Made by a program: the position numbers and the translations under genes | The notes under the pieces: model-generated | The model's database searches: none | What the model saw: only the letters and a program-made list of their open reading frames with translations | Told to the model about the DNA's origin: nothing | In this document: positions 37,301 to 50,358 of the stretch, piece by piece | Layout: every line of letters starts with the position of its first letter | Numbering within the stretch: the stretch's first letter is position 1 | Source: Channallabes apus | Lineage: Eukaryota; Chordata; Actinopteri; Siluriformes; Clariidae | Assembly: GCA_030522415.1 (NCBI GenBank) | Contig: CM060127.1 | Location: forward strand, 10,552,707 to 10,616,706 | Length of the DNA: 64,000 nucleotides | Direction: 5' to 3'

Positions 37301-40300
37301 TGAAGTGCTCCAAAATCTCCTGATAGCTAGCTGCATTGACCCTGCCCTTGATAAAACACAGTGGACCAACACCAGCAGCTGACATGGCACCCCAGACCAT
37401 CACTGACTGTGGGTACTTGACACTGGACTTCAGGCATTTTGGCATTTCCCTCTCCCCAGTCTTCCTCCAGACTCTGGCACCTTGATTTCCGAATGACATG
37501 CAAAATTTGCAACCTGTAGCCCATTTCCTGCACACGCCTGTACACGGTGGCTCTGGATGTTTCTACTCCAGACTCAGTCCACTGCTTCCGCAGGTCCCCC
37601 GAGGTCTGGAATCGGTCCTTCTCCACAATCTTCCTCAGGGCCCGGTCACCTCTTCTCGTTGTGCAGCGTTTTCTGCCACACTTTTTCCTTCCCACAGACT
37701 TCCCACTGAGGTGCCTTGATACAGCACTCTGGGAACAGCCTATTCGTTCAGAAATGTCTTTCTGTGTCTTACCCTCTTGCTTGAGGGTGTCAATGATGGC
37801 CTTCTGGACAGCAGTCAGGTCGGCAGTCTTACCCATGATTGCGGTTTTGAGTAATGAACCAGGCTGGGAGTTTTTAAAAGCCTCAGGAATCTTTTGCAGG
37901 TGTTTAGAGTTAATTAGTTGATTCAGATGATTAGGTTAATAGCTCGTTTAGAGAACCTTCTCATGATATGCTAATTTTTTGAGATTTTGGGTTTTCATGA
38001 GCTGTATGCCACAATCATCAATATTAAACCAATAAAAGGCTTGAACTACTGTCAGGATGAACTAACCTTGGTGACCAGAAGACGTAGCTTTAGCGGTTAG
38101 CCCAATGTAGCGTGGATGGTAAACCCAAACGCGGATGTAAGCGAGTAGGCAGGATAACCACGCGATTTAGTATAAGGACTCTCACGAAAAGGGAGCAAGG
38201 GAAAAACACAAATTTAACCCGCGTCCTATAGATACACACACAATGTCAGGAAACCAAACCAAAGATAATGAGTACTCACAGTTAGCAGACGGACAGCCGA
38301 AACCGACATGGGCCGAAACTCAATGACTGAGCGATAAGCCATCGTTTGTTTACCTCCTTTATACTTCCTGGTTTTGCGCCCGCCTTACTTCCGGGTCCTA
38401 GTGCCGGGCGCAGATTGAGTGTGCATGACAGTACCCCCCTGTCCAGGACCGGCTCCTGACGGTCCTGAGGTGGAGGATACCCGACGACGGTAGTCTCGAA
38501 TTAGTTCGGGGTCGAGGATAAACCGGGCCGGAATCCAAGACCGCTCCTCGGGGCCGTAGCCCTCCCAATCGACCAGGTACTGAGTACCTCTGCCCCGAGG
38601 GCGCGAGTCGAGGATCCGACGCACGGTGTATGCGAGACCGCCGTCGATGATCTGGGGAGGAGGAGCAGGGGGGGTGGGTGGAATCATCGGGGAGGTGATG
38701 AAGGGTTTGAGTTGGGATGTGTGGAATATGGGGTGAATCCGGAGCGCCGCAGGCAGCTGGAGCCGGTAGGTGACAGGATTTATTCGAACTGTGATGCGGT
38801 ATGGTCCGATGAAGCGAGGCGAAAGTTTTCGGGATTCTGTGTGCAGATGTAGGTTCCGTGTAGATAGCCATACCTTGTCACCTACGTGGTACATGCGTCC
38901 CGGAGGGTGTCGACGGCGGTGCTGAGTGATGTAACGTTTATTGGCTTTCTGGATGGCGAGGTTGGCTCGATTCCAGACCCGTCGACACCTACGGACCAAC
39001 TGTTGGGCCGACGGTACATCAACCTCCGGTTCTTGATGGGCGAACATCGGAGGTTGGAAACCGTAGCACACCTCAAATGGGCTTAAGTTGGTGGCAGAGG
39101 ACACATGAAGATTATGAGACAGTTCAGCCCATGTGAGGTAGCGGGCCCAGGAGCGCTGGCGATCAGCAACAAAACATCTTAGGTAGCGCTCCAGTTGTTG
39201 GTTGGTCCGTTCCGTCTGACCATTAGTCTGGGGATGGTAACCAGATGACAGACTGCTGGTGGAGTTGATCAGACGGCAGAAGGCCTTCCAGAACCGGGCG
39301 GTGAACTGGGGCCCTCTGTCCGAGACGATGTCCTTGGGGAACCCATGCAGGCGGACTACGTGTTCCACTATCAGCTCAGCGGTGGTTTTAGCTGATGGGA
39401 GTCCGGTGAGGGCCACCAAGTGCACAGCCTTGGAGAACCGATCAACAATGGTGAGGATGGTGTTTTTTTCATCGGAAACCGGCAGGCCCGTGATGAAATC
39501 CAGGGCGATGTGCGTCCAGGGCCGTCGAGGAACTGGAAGGGGTTGGAGCTCTCCAGGAGATGGTTGGTTCGTATCCTTGGCCCTGGCACACACCGGGCAC
39601 GCCTGAACGAACTCTGTGACCTCCTTTCTCATGGCGGGCCACCAGAACGCCCGTTCAATGAAGGACAGGGTTCTTCGAGCTCCCTGGTGTCCGGCGACGG
39701 TAGAAGAGTGCCCCCATTGGAGAACTTCCAGCCTTAAGTCCTGGGGTACAAAGAGTCGTCCAGGCGGCACGCCTGCCGGTTCGGTCTCCGCAGCCTGTGC
39801 CTGGCGGACCCTTGTCTCCAAATCCCATTGAAGGGGTGCGATGATCCGGGAAGAGTTGATGACAGGCACGGGTTCCGCCCGGGGAAGGTCCTCGTCGTGT
39901 TGTCTTGACAGTGCGTCGGCCTTGGTATTCTTGGACCCCGGGCGGTAGGACAGATGGAAGTCATATTGTTCAAAGAACAAGGCCCATCGTGCCTGTCGTG
40001 GGTTGAGCTGCTTTAGGTTCCTGATGGTGATGAGGTTCTGGTGGTCGGTCCAGACGATGAACGGCTCACTGGCGCCCTGGAGCCAGTGACGCCATTCCTC
40101 CAAGGCCCACTTTATGCCCAGCAGTTCGCGGTCCCCTACTCCGTATCGCTGCTGAGTGGGATTGAATTTCTTGGAGAAGAAACCACAAGGATGCAGTTTC
40201 TGGTCTGGACCTCGCTGGGAGAGAACGGCGCCGGCGCCCACATCCGACGCGTCCACCTCCACAACGAAAGGTTTGTTGGCATCGGGGTGGAGAAGGATGG

Positions 40301-43300
40301 GGGCGGTGGTGAAGCGATGACACAGCTCTTGGAAGGCGGCGTTGGCGGAGGGTGTGAGTCGAAAAGGATGGTGCGAGGGCCTGGTCAATGTGGTTAGTGG
40401 TGCTGCAACTGTACTGTAGCCCCGGATGAAGCGACGATAGAAATTCGCAAACCCAAGAAACCGTTGAAGCTGTTTGAGTGTCCTGGGTAGGGGCCAGTGA
40501 CTTACAGCTTCGAGCTTCTGTGGGTCCATGGCCACACCCTGGGGCGAGATGACAAAACCCAGGAACGTGGTGGAGTGCTTGTGAAAGGCACATTTTTCCA
40601 GCTTGCAGTACAGTTGGTGAGCGAGCAATCTCTTTAGGACGGCCCGAACATGTTGGATGTGCTCCTTGAGGTTATGGGAGTAAATGAGGATGTCGTCTAA
40701 GTAGACGAACACCCATCGGCCCAGCATATCCCTGAGGACGTCGTTGATAAACTGCTGGAAGGCCGAGGGTGCATTGCAGAGTCCAAAGGGAATGACCAGG
40801 CTCTCGTAGTGTCCAGTGGGTGTGATGAATGCCGTTTTCCACTCATCACCCTCTCTGATGCGCACTAGGTTGTAGGCGCTCCGGAGGTCCAACTTCGTGA
40901 ATATAGTGGCACCAGAGAGGGCGTCCAGGGCTGAGTTGGTGAGCGGTAGGGGGTGTCGGTTTTTAATGGTGATCTTGTTTAGCCCCCGATAATCGACACA
41001 CGGGCGAAGTTCGCCCCCTTTCTTCTTAACGAAGAAGAACCCCGCGGCTGCTGGCGAGGAGGAAGGCCGGATGGTGCCGTGCCGTAGAGCGTTGGCGACG
41101 TATTCCTCCATAGCTTGTGTCTCGGTGGCCGATAGGGAGTAAAGGTGGCCGCGGGGGGGAATGGAACCTGGCTGAAGCTCTATCGCCAGGTCGTATGGGC
41201 GATGTGGTGGTAGGTGGGTGGCTCTTTTCTTGCAGAAGGCTTCAGCCAGGTCTCTATATTCCAGTGGAATGGCGTCGGTGTCGACTTCGGGGGCCTCGGA
41301 CTCCTTGGAGCACGTCCCAGCCTGTGCCCGCAGGCAGAGTTCGGTGCAGGTCGGCCCCCACTGGAGGATCCGGTTTTGTGCCCAGGAGATGAGAGGGTCG
41401 TGCTGTAGCAGCCAGGGGTAGCCGAGGATGATGGGGGGAGACGAGATGGGAGTGAGGTAGAACTGCAGCTGTTCCTGGTGTTGGTCGATGATGAAGGTTA
41501 GGAGTTGGGTCTGGTGAGTGATGGGGCTGGTGGAGAGGGGCCGACCGTCGACTGATGTAATGTGAAGAGGCTGGGATAACGCCTCAATCTTCACCCCCAT
41601 TTCTTTGGCATAAGTAGAGTCAACAAAGTTACCTGCGGCACCCGAATCGATGAACGCAGTACTTAGGACCCGTTTGTGGCCAAATTGGAGGGTTACCTGA
41701 ACCGTGAGGCGAGATGTGGTGGCGTTGGTAGTGGTGGAGAGGTGGATGGTGCCCGGTGAGTCTCTCCTCCGGCTCACCGGGGCTGCGCGTTTCCCGGGCG
41801 CAGTGGACAGATTGCTCGGTGGTGGGCCGCCGACCCACAATAGGCACACAAACCCTCTCGAAACCGGCGTTCTCGTTCCATCACGGTCAGGGAGGCGCGC
41901 CCTAATTGCATGGGTTCCCCGGCTCCGGTGTTAACCACGGCAGGAGGTGGAAATCCGACATTCTCAGCGGTGGCAGGAGTGAAGGTGGTTGGAGGTCGAG
42001 ATGGAGTATGGGCATAGGTGGAGGTAGGTGGCAGGGTCCTCGGGGCTGGCTTCGGACGAGCGAGGAGGCGTTGATCAATGCGGAGGGCGAGCTGAATTAA
42101 TCCCTCCAAGGTGGCTGGGAGCTCTCGTCCGGCTAGTTCGTCCTTGATACGGGAAGCCAGTCCCTCGTAGTAGGACGTCCGGAGCGCGGCATCTCCCCAT
42201 GATGTCTGTACCGCGAGGGTGCGGAATTCTGCGGTGTAGCGGCTCACGGACGATCCTCCCTGCCGCAGATGGTAAAGCTTGGTGTCGGTCTCCACCTCGC
42301 CCGCAGGGTGTTCAAAAGTCAATTTGAGTTGACGGGTGAATTCAGTGTAGGAATGGGCGGTGTCAGAGTCTGATCTAAGCACTGCCGTGGCCCACTCAGC
42401 TGCCTGCCCGGATAGCAATGATACGAGGAGAGCAATGCGTAGCCGATCGGTGGAGTACTTGGTTGAATTGAACTCAAAAACCAGATTTAGTGAAGTCAAG
42501 AACACACTGCATCGTCCGTCGGTGCCATCCCACTTATCTGGAAGTGCAAGGAATACGTCAGAAGGAGGGGGGGGGGGCTGGTGCGGCACCGCGGCCGCCG
42601 CGACGGGAGGCCGACCAGCCGCGCCATCCACAGCCGCGCGGAGATCCGCGTTCTCCCGCCGGAGCTCCGCCACCTCGCGGCGCAAGGCCGCGACGTCCCG
42701 GAGGCCCCGGCGCAGATTAGCGATCTCTCCGGTTAGCTTGTCGATAAGCGCGGCGTGCCGATCTACCACGTCGCAGAGGTGCGCATGATCCGCTGGGTTC
42801 ACCGCGGAGGGCTCAGTCATTCTGTCAGGATGAACTAACCTTGGTGACCAGAAGACGTAGCTTTAGCGGTTAGCCCAATGTAGCGTGGATGGTAAACCCA
42901 AACGCGGATGTAAGCGAGTAGGCAGGATAACCACGCGATTTAGTATAAGGACTCTCACGAAAAGGGAGCAAGGGAAAAACACAAATTTAACCCGCGTCCT
43001 ATAGATACACACACAATGTCAGGAAACCAAACCAAAGATAATGAGTACTCACAGTTAGCAGACGGACAGCCGAAACCGACATGGGCCGAAACTCAATGAC
43101 TGAGCGATAAGCCATCGTTTGTTTACCTCCTTTATACTTCCTGGTTTTGCGCCCGCCTTACTTCCGGGTCCTAGTGCCGGGCGCAGATTGAGTGTGCATG
43201 ACAACTACTTCAGTTTGTGTGTAATGAATCTAAAATATATGAAAGTCTAATGTTTATCAGTACATTACAGAAAATAATTAACTTTATCACAATATGCAAA

Positions 43301-46300
43301 TTTTTTGAGAAGGACCTATATTGCATGCAACATATATTTAATACCTTAAATATTAGAAGGTATTAAATAATAAATTAAATGGTGCTGCTTTTACATAGTA
43401 TCGGTAAATTTGACTTTCTACAAAATTATAATTATAAATTAATTACAAAATAACAAATTGAAAGTGTAAAGGCTAACAATGTGTAAAATTACCCAATTTT
43501 AAAAAAATTAAATTTTTCCCGTTTTTTTATTTTGAATGCACGTTCCATTCATCTTTGGATGTGACTTTGCTGATTCCAATCTCACATGCTAATAATTGAA
43601 TTTGGGCTGGAAGTCTGAAGAAGATCTTCTACTATACTATATCTATCTATACTATATTTATATGCTATCAGTCAGAAAATAAATGACTCACGTCATCATT
43701 ATTTATGGTGTCTGGAGAGAGGCTGATGTGCTGAATGTATCTCCTAAGCTCAGGAAGCATCTGCCGTAGTAACACAAAAAGGAGAATGTCATCAAGAGCT
43801 GGCAAATGTAAAACCTCTTACACTCGGGGTGATGCTTTGGGGACTGAAACTTTTTGTAATCACAGATCTGCTTCTCACTGGAACACTTCAGTCATCATGC
43901 ATTCACATTGGCACAGATTTTTTTTTTTTTTCATGTCACTCAGGGTGGGTGTTCCTGTCTTGACTTACTGCCTGTTGCCATGGCATCATGTTTAGGGCTA
44001 GGCTAGTGCAATACAAGGACATGGACTATATAATTATTCACAAAACATATTCAGAACCACAAACTGTGACAAAGAATCCGCTGTCTTCCTGCTAAAAAAG
44101 AAAAAAACTATTCTAGATGGAAATGCTTTTGTAGAAATTGCATCAGTATAGTACATTATTGTCAACTAGTGTCAGAATTAACTGGAAATGTTTGCTGTTT
44201 GTGCCTGTGGGTGTCAATGCACCATGCTGTTATATTTTAGGAACATCCAACACTTTACATCCTTGGCACCACCATCTCTCACAACCACTGGTTAGCTTTT
44301 TTTTATTCTTCTTATTTGACGTAGGCTTTGGCTACACTGCCTACATTAAACAAGCCTAGAGGTGGGATGGGATCTGTGGACAAGCACAAGCCTTTTTAAT
44401 CATTTTGCATAGGAACTTTTTGTCGTACTTCTTTTTTCTCACTCACTCAGCATCTATACTGCTTTTTCCTGTAGATTGTGTACCTGTGTACTCCGCCTCG
44501 TGCCCTAAGTCTCCTGGAGGGAGACCTACACAGATGGTTTTATTGTTATGGCTGAGTGTATTGTTATTATTATTATTATTATTATCATTATGTCATGATT
44601 TTCATTTCCATCAAATTATAGTAAGAGGTCTTAGCCCCGCTTTTCATTTACATATAAATTGAAGGTGGGAAAGCTTTCATTTCCCCTGAGCTTTCTTTCC
44701 AGTTTAAACCACTGCAGTCAGATATGTTCATTAATTCATTAATACTAAGGTTCCTAACATGCAAATAATGTTAAAAATTATGTTGGGTCTAGTTTGTTAA
44801 GCTTCTGTTAGTCCTTTTTTTTTATATAATCTTGTACCACAATGCATTGGTTTTGGCATAGCAGCTCACTTACAGTTCACTGCGCCTATGATAATATAAT
44901 AATATAATATATTCTGATAAATTATTTAATATATAATATATAACTACTTCTATTATAAATAGAATATAAAATTCAAATATTCATTAAAGCCAACACGCTG
45001 TCCAGGGTGTACCCTGCCTCGTGCACTGAGTCTCCTGGGATAGGCTCCAGGTCCCCGCGACCCTAAATACAGGATAAAGCGGTATAGAAGATGAACGAAT
45101 GACTGATGAATGAGGTAGATGAGGAAGAGTAAATGCTTTATATTTATATCTTTGTCCTATAGAGGTAGCGAGTGATATTCTCAGGCATCCAAAGGAAAAG
45201 AAGAAGAAACAAAAATAAATACCAAAACTCTAATATTCAGTGTCTGTTGAAATGTTACTGTCTGGTGGTGCAGATGTAGAACCTTATCAGTTAGGTGTGT
45301 GATTAGCCTTTTAGCCTCCCTCTGTAGATCCAGGTCAGCATTATATAACTGGCCATTTAGGGCTTTGTTGACTTGCTCTTTGCCCTCAGCACCACATGAC
45401 TCCTCCATCGCCTGCTCCACAGCCCGCCAGTCCAGCTCCCGGGGCAAGCTGGACAGATACATTCGCACATATTCCATGTTGTTAAGTGCCACGGAGAGCT
45501 GCGGAGAAAACAGAGAAAGAAGAGGATGCAAGAAGAGTGAAAGAATAAGCAAAGCAAAGTTAGAAAGACCTAAGAGAATGGCAATGGGATTACAGACAAA
45601 GGAAAATAAAAATAAGCAAGCATGACAGCACAAGAATTCCATCAAGAAAGCAATGTTGCAAAGAAGGAAGAGAAAATAGCGCTGACATTTACTCCTTGTG
45701 AAATGAAAGCCCATTTCCCTCTCCAGTACTCAAGGGCAATACCTGCATGATGAAGGTTCGGTGGTCCTGACCCAGCTGGTTTCTCTCAATTTTGCGCTTC
45801 AGGAGCTCTGCATAGCACACTGCCTCACTGCACAAATTCTGCATCGACACAACACCGTCATTCATTTCTGCGTTCCTAATATGAGTCATTTAAATGTATT
45901 TTTACCCGTGTTCTGATTGAAATTTTCTAAAGATGTGATCTTACATCAGTCAGGCGCGTGATGAAAATGAATGCCCCTGCAGAGTCAGGCCAAGCCAGCT
46001 GGGTCCAGAACTCCTGCACCTGGTTGAAGCATGTCGTGATGTCCACTGCAGACACACTGTGTTTGGCTTGCGGCTGGACCGGCTCGAACTGCACCATACA
46101 CACAAGACATATATAGACTAATAATTAAATGTCGCTCTCTCACGCTCTCCCACAGGCACTGCAACTACACGTGTGATTGTAGAAAAACACTTAAAGCTCA
46201 TTTTGCTTTAATTTGAGATATTTCTGGCCTAGTGAGAAGAAAACTATTCAATTTACACATCAGAGAAAGTAGAAATCAGAAAGCGATTACAGCTTTCCAA

Positions 46301-46518
46301 AGTCATTATGTGGACTTGGACTATATTTACACATCTCCATGCTTGTGCAATCAATCCAAGGACTTTTTATATTTTCTCCAACTTGCCTGGTCCATCTCGA
46401 CAGCCTTGCGAATCCTGTCAATAGATTTCTCATGCACAATCTGGAGCCATTTATGAATGGAGGATTTGAACCAATTGTGAAAACCCGTTAGTGCCAGCAT
46501 CTTAGTATCTCTATAAAG

Positions 46519-46554
<36 letters not shown>

Positions 46555-49500
46555 AAAGATGACAGTGTCTGAATCACCACTTATAAATAGAACTTAAGGA
46601 TCGTGAAAGAACATTCAGTAAGCTCAATTCAGAAGATTAGCCACAAGAACTTTTCATCTATCAGCCACATATACTGTAGTCATGATGACTCACGCTCTTT
46701 CATGTAGTGTAGTTTTTTATGTGACTGCAATCATCATCTGATCTTGAGAAATCCTGAAGATTTAAAGATATGCACTGACTTACTTGAGTGGCAGGAACTC
46801 CCTGAATCGTTTGAGGGTCTTCAGAGATATGAAGACCTCGAACAGGGTTTCGCCCATCGTCTGGGAGAGCCGATAGTTTTCCTGTTCCAAAGTCCCACAA
46901 ACACGCTCCATTTCAACACACACATCATCAGCCACCTGCATACAAAGCACAAGCTCTCTGTTACATTCTTACATTCAAATCATGTTCTTCCATTGAAAGA
47001 GAATAGATTTTATTAATGTCTGTGCACACACCAGCTTCTCTAACTGACGATAGGAGATGCTGAAGAAGTCCACCTTCACCGAGCTGAAAGAAACAATAAA
47101 CTCTGTGACTGGAGGTTTGAGTAGGGTTGTGTACCGAACACCGGTGCCAAGACGGCACCGGTACCTATAGAACCGGTATGTACCGGACCGAAACAGAACG
47201 CGAATTTCGGTGCCTCATTTCGCTGCCACTTAAATGCCTGAACTGTCGATTGAAATATTTGTTCTCTAGATTCATATATTTTTGTAGATTAATAGTTTAT
47301 TAGATTAAATTTAAGAAATTAAAAGCACAAATCATCCGGAAATGAGAGACCATCCGACATGCGCGTGAATGCAGCAACTAACGTTACACTCGCTCTGACG
47401 GCAGCAGGCAGCCTACCGATAGCTTAGCATGCTAAAGTAAAACAACTTTCGTTAAAATTCCTAAAACTAAACGGTCGAAAGTGTGGCTGTATTTCACAAG
47501 AAAGGATTCCGGCACCGCGACGTGCAGCAAATGTTTCACAGCAGTTGCGTGTAAAGGCGGAAACACGTCAAATCTACTGAAACATTCGAGGGCAGACGGA
47601 ATAAAGTTAAAAGCAGAGGGAGGAACCGTGTTTTCTTGCGGACAACAGCTGGCGCTATCGTTATGGACGACCCGAACCCCAGTCACACCAACTGTAGCTA
47701 AAAGGAGTCACCGATTATGATGATGTCAGCAGCCTTTCCGCAGGTCAGTAGTAGGATAATGTAATGTTAATAGCAAAATGCAAATCTTGCATTCATGCTA
47801 ACAAATAGTCAAACGATTTGTAAAAAACTAATGTAATATGGATTCTGTTTATAATTATGGCTTTCCAGCCTGTACTTGTAGCACTACAACAGTGACCCAT
47901 TTACCATTGTAAAGAAGGCTATGCATGTCCTGTGCAGAGCAATAAGTCAGGAAAGGAGTCGTATTTTGACAGAAAAGGCAAATATGGTGAAATTTCTGCA
48001 AAAGAATTGCTAAAATTTGAAGCTTACATATACATATATACTTTAAACTTTTAATATATTGTTCAATTTTAAGCATAACATTTTGTTCAATAAAAATTCA
48101 TTCTTGAGTCATCCACTATAATTTTTTTGCTTAAAAGTATCGGTTCAGGCACCGTTTTGGCACCGGTACCGTTTTCAAAGTATCGATTTGGCATCGGTAT
48201 CGAAAAAAACCCAAACGATACCCAACCCTAGGTTTGAGAGGATTCTGAAATATTTAACCTCAGTTCTTAAGCGGTACTTTTCTTCTCCTCTAGATCTACC
48301 CATTGAACGGTTTAATTTCAACCCCAATCAAACATGCATGACATGTATCCGGTGAGGCAAGACCTTTAGGAGTGGATTAATGGTTGAATCAGAGAGCTAA
48401 ATTAAGGTCGTAATTAAACTCAGAGGAAGGATCAAGCTCTGGAAACAAAGTGCCAGTCTGTAGAGCATTATGAGAATGGTGATGTTTTACTTATGAAAGA
48501 GCTTGTTGTAGACATTCTGCCCTCGCTGTACATCAACACACACTGCATCCACCACCAGGACCAGTCTCTTTAGCTGCTCTTCCACAGTCTGCATCGAAAG
48601 GGCAAAATCACAGGAGACTCCGTCAACAAAGGCGTCTTTATCCCCATCACCGTTCATGAAATCTGACTCGACATACGTCAACCACTGTGACATTATAACA
48701 GCTTAACATAAATGTTACTGAATATAAAATTAACTGCAACAATACTATAATGTGTCGTTTTGATGTTTAAGTCATTTCTATAAGGTGTTCAACTCAAACT
48801 GGGACTTTTGATTCTGCAGAGTCCCTTTATTCCCTTTATTTTCTCTATACAATCTCCTGCTACACTAATGCACTTATCCCAGTGTTTCACTAGTGTTTGG
48901 ACACCATCAAGATAGAAAGTTTTCTCAGTACCCCCGTGCCATGATCACACTGCCTGCTTCATGTCTAAAAGGCTGGCACCCCAGGAACTCCTTTAATGGC
49001 CCAAACATGAGGAAATGTCAAAGAGAACAAGGATGTGGTAATAACTTACTGTAGTTCCTGTAATGTGTAAGTGGTGTTGGTGAATGATTGTGTGTACAGT
49101 TCACACAGGACACACAGCGTCTGTTCGGAAAGTTGGCAACAAGTTATCGTTGATGTTCACGGATCAGGCGTTCCACTCGCTGAATGTTCACAGGAACGAC
49201 TGCACTGGGCTCTGAGCCACTACAGTCGCCATCGACATTCAGACATACAGTCCTCTTTATTACTGTATTACTGCGGCTAAGATTCTCTGTACCGTGCATG
49301 GACTCAGCTTTATGCCTTCATTCACCAGAATGTTCATCACAAGTCCCAGTTTGACTTGAACTCCTCTAAAACACTAACACTCCTCTAAAACAATGAACAA
49401 TTTTTCATTGAAAAATGATGAGTTTGGTAGCAAGTCATGGTATGAATGACTTTTTTTTTCTATTGATAAAATTGTTTTATTGTCATTTAAGAATCACTGC

Positions 49501-50284
49501 TAAAAAATTAAGAGAATTGTCTACCAATATAACAAGACTATTGTAAACTTGAAATGACTAGACATACGTTTAATAATATTTTATTTAGTATAGAGATATT
49601 TAGCTATACATCATGTTTTTCCATTTATTTAATATGATATTTATTTTGCCCATAACTGTGAAATGTACAGAAATTTGCAATACCAAGTGGTAGAGCTTAA
49701 AAATGACAATATCTTACTTACAAATGAATCAACAAATTAGTAATAAAATCTACAGCAGTCTAAAATCTACACCACACTGGATTGTAAATAAAATATTATC
49801 CAGTATTTGTTTTTACAAAATATGAAACTTACCCCTTCGTCTGGTTTAAAGTGTGAAATTGTGGCCTCGTACCATTCCACTGTGCCTTTCTGTAGTCAGA
49901 GGGAGATATGCGAATATTCCTGAAAACTTTCTGGTAAAAAGTACCCAGTGCTTGACAAGAAATACTTATTGTTATTATTATGGTTTACAATCCTACCTTT
50001 ATGACAGTTGCTATTTCCAGGTGTAGTTCATTACGGTTAGGACAAACTGCCTTAAACGCTTGCATCATCTGTATCTGTCCAACCGTCCTGAATGTGGGTA
50101 CAATAAGTACAAAGCAATGACAAAACAGAAAATACTGGTCTGTCTCCTGGACAAAATTATGTCCAGGATGTTATGTTGTGTCAAAATTCCACCTGCTGAT
50201 TGGAAAAACTATATCCATTTTGTTGTACAGTTTTTTTTTTTTTTTTAAGCTGTCTTTTTTGTACTAGTAGGGTAAAATTTATCT

Positions 50285-50358
<74 letters not shown>

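Larger units (their letters stand above)
38050..43203 (-). mobile_element. full-length chromodomain Gypsy retrotransposon (Tf1/sushi type), 5154 bp
   Basis: Two 381-bp LTRs in which I see no difference, TG..CA ends, a 5-bp target duplication ACTAC, and gag and pol frames without internal stops. The plan (self-complementary primer site, -1 gag-pol overlap, chromodomain after integrase) is that of the Tf1/sushi group of Metaviridae. Inserted in an older Tc1 element. Identical LTRs and open frames indicate a very recent insertion. Confidence 0.95.
36788..43318 (-). mobile_element. Tc1-family element, split by a Gypsy insertion (copy A)
   Basis: Left end CAGGTCCTTCTCAAAAAATT after TA (36786-36787); right end GAGAAGGACCTA then TA (last base changed from G to A). 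Without the Gypsy element and one target copy it is 1372 bp. Same family as 56858-58197 in opposite orientation. In the intron between baiap3 exons a21 and a22. Confidence 0.93.

Noticed and set aside
38398..42788. Many long open frames on the plus strand and in other frames across the Gypsy element
   Set aside because: They are shadows of G/C-rich gag and pol on the minus strand and show no motifs.
49997..50074. Alternative acceptor for exon a12 at 50074
   Set aside because: It would be in phase only with exon a10 directly; finding exon a11 (51429-51553) makes 50087 the consistent edge.
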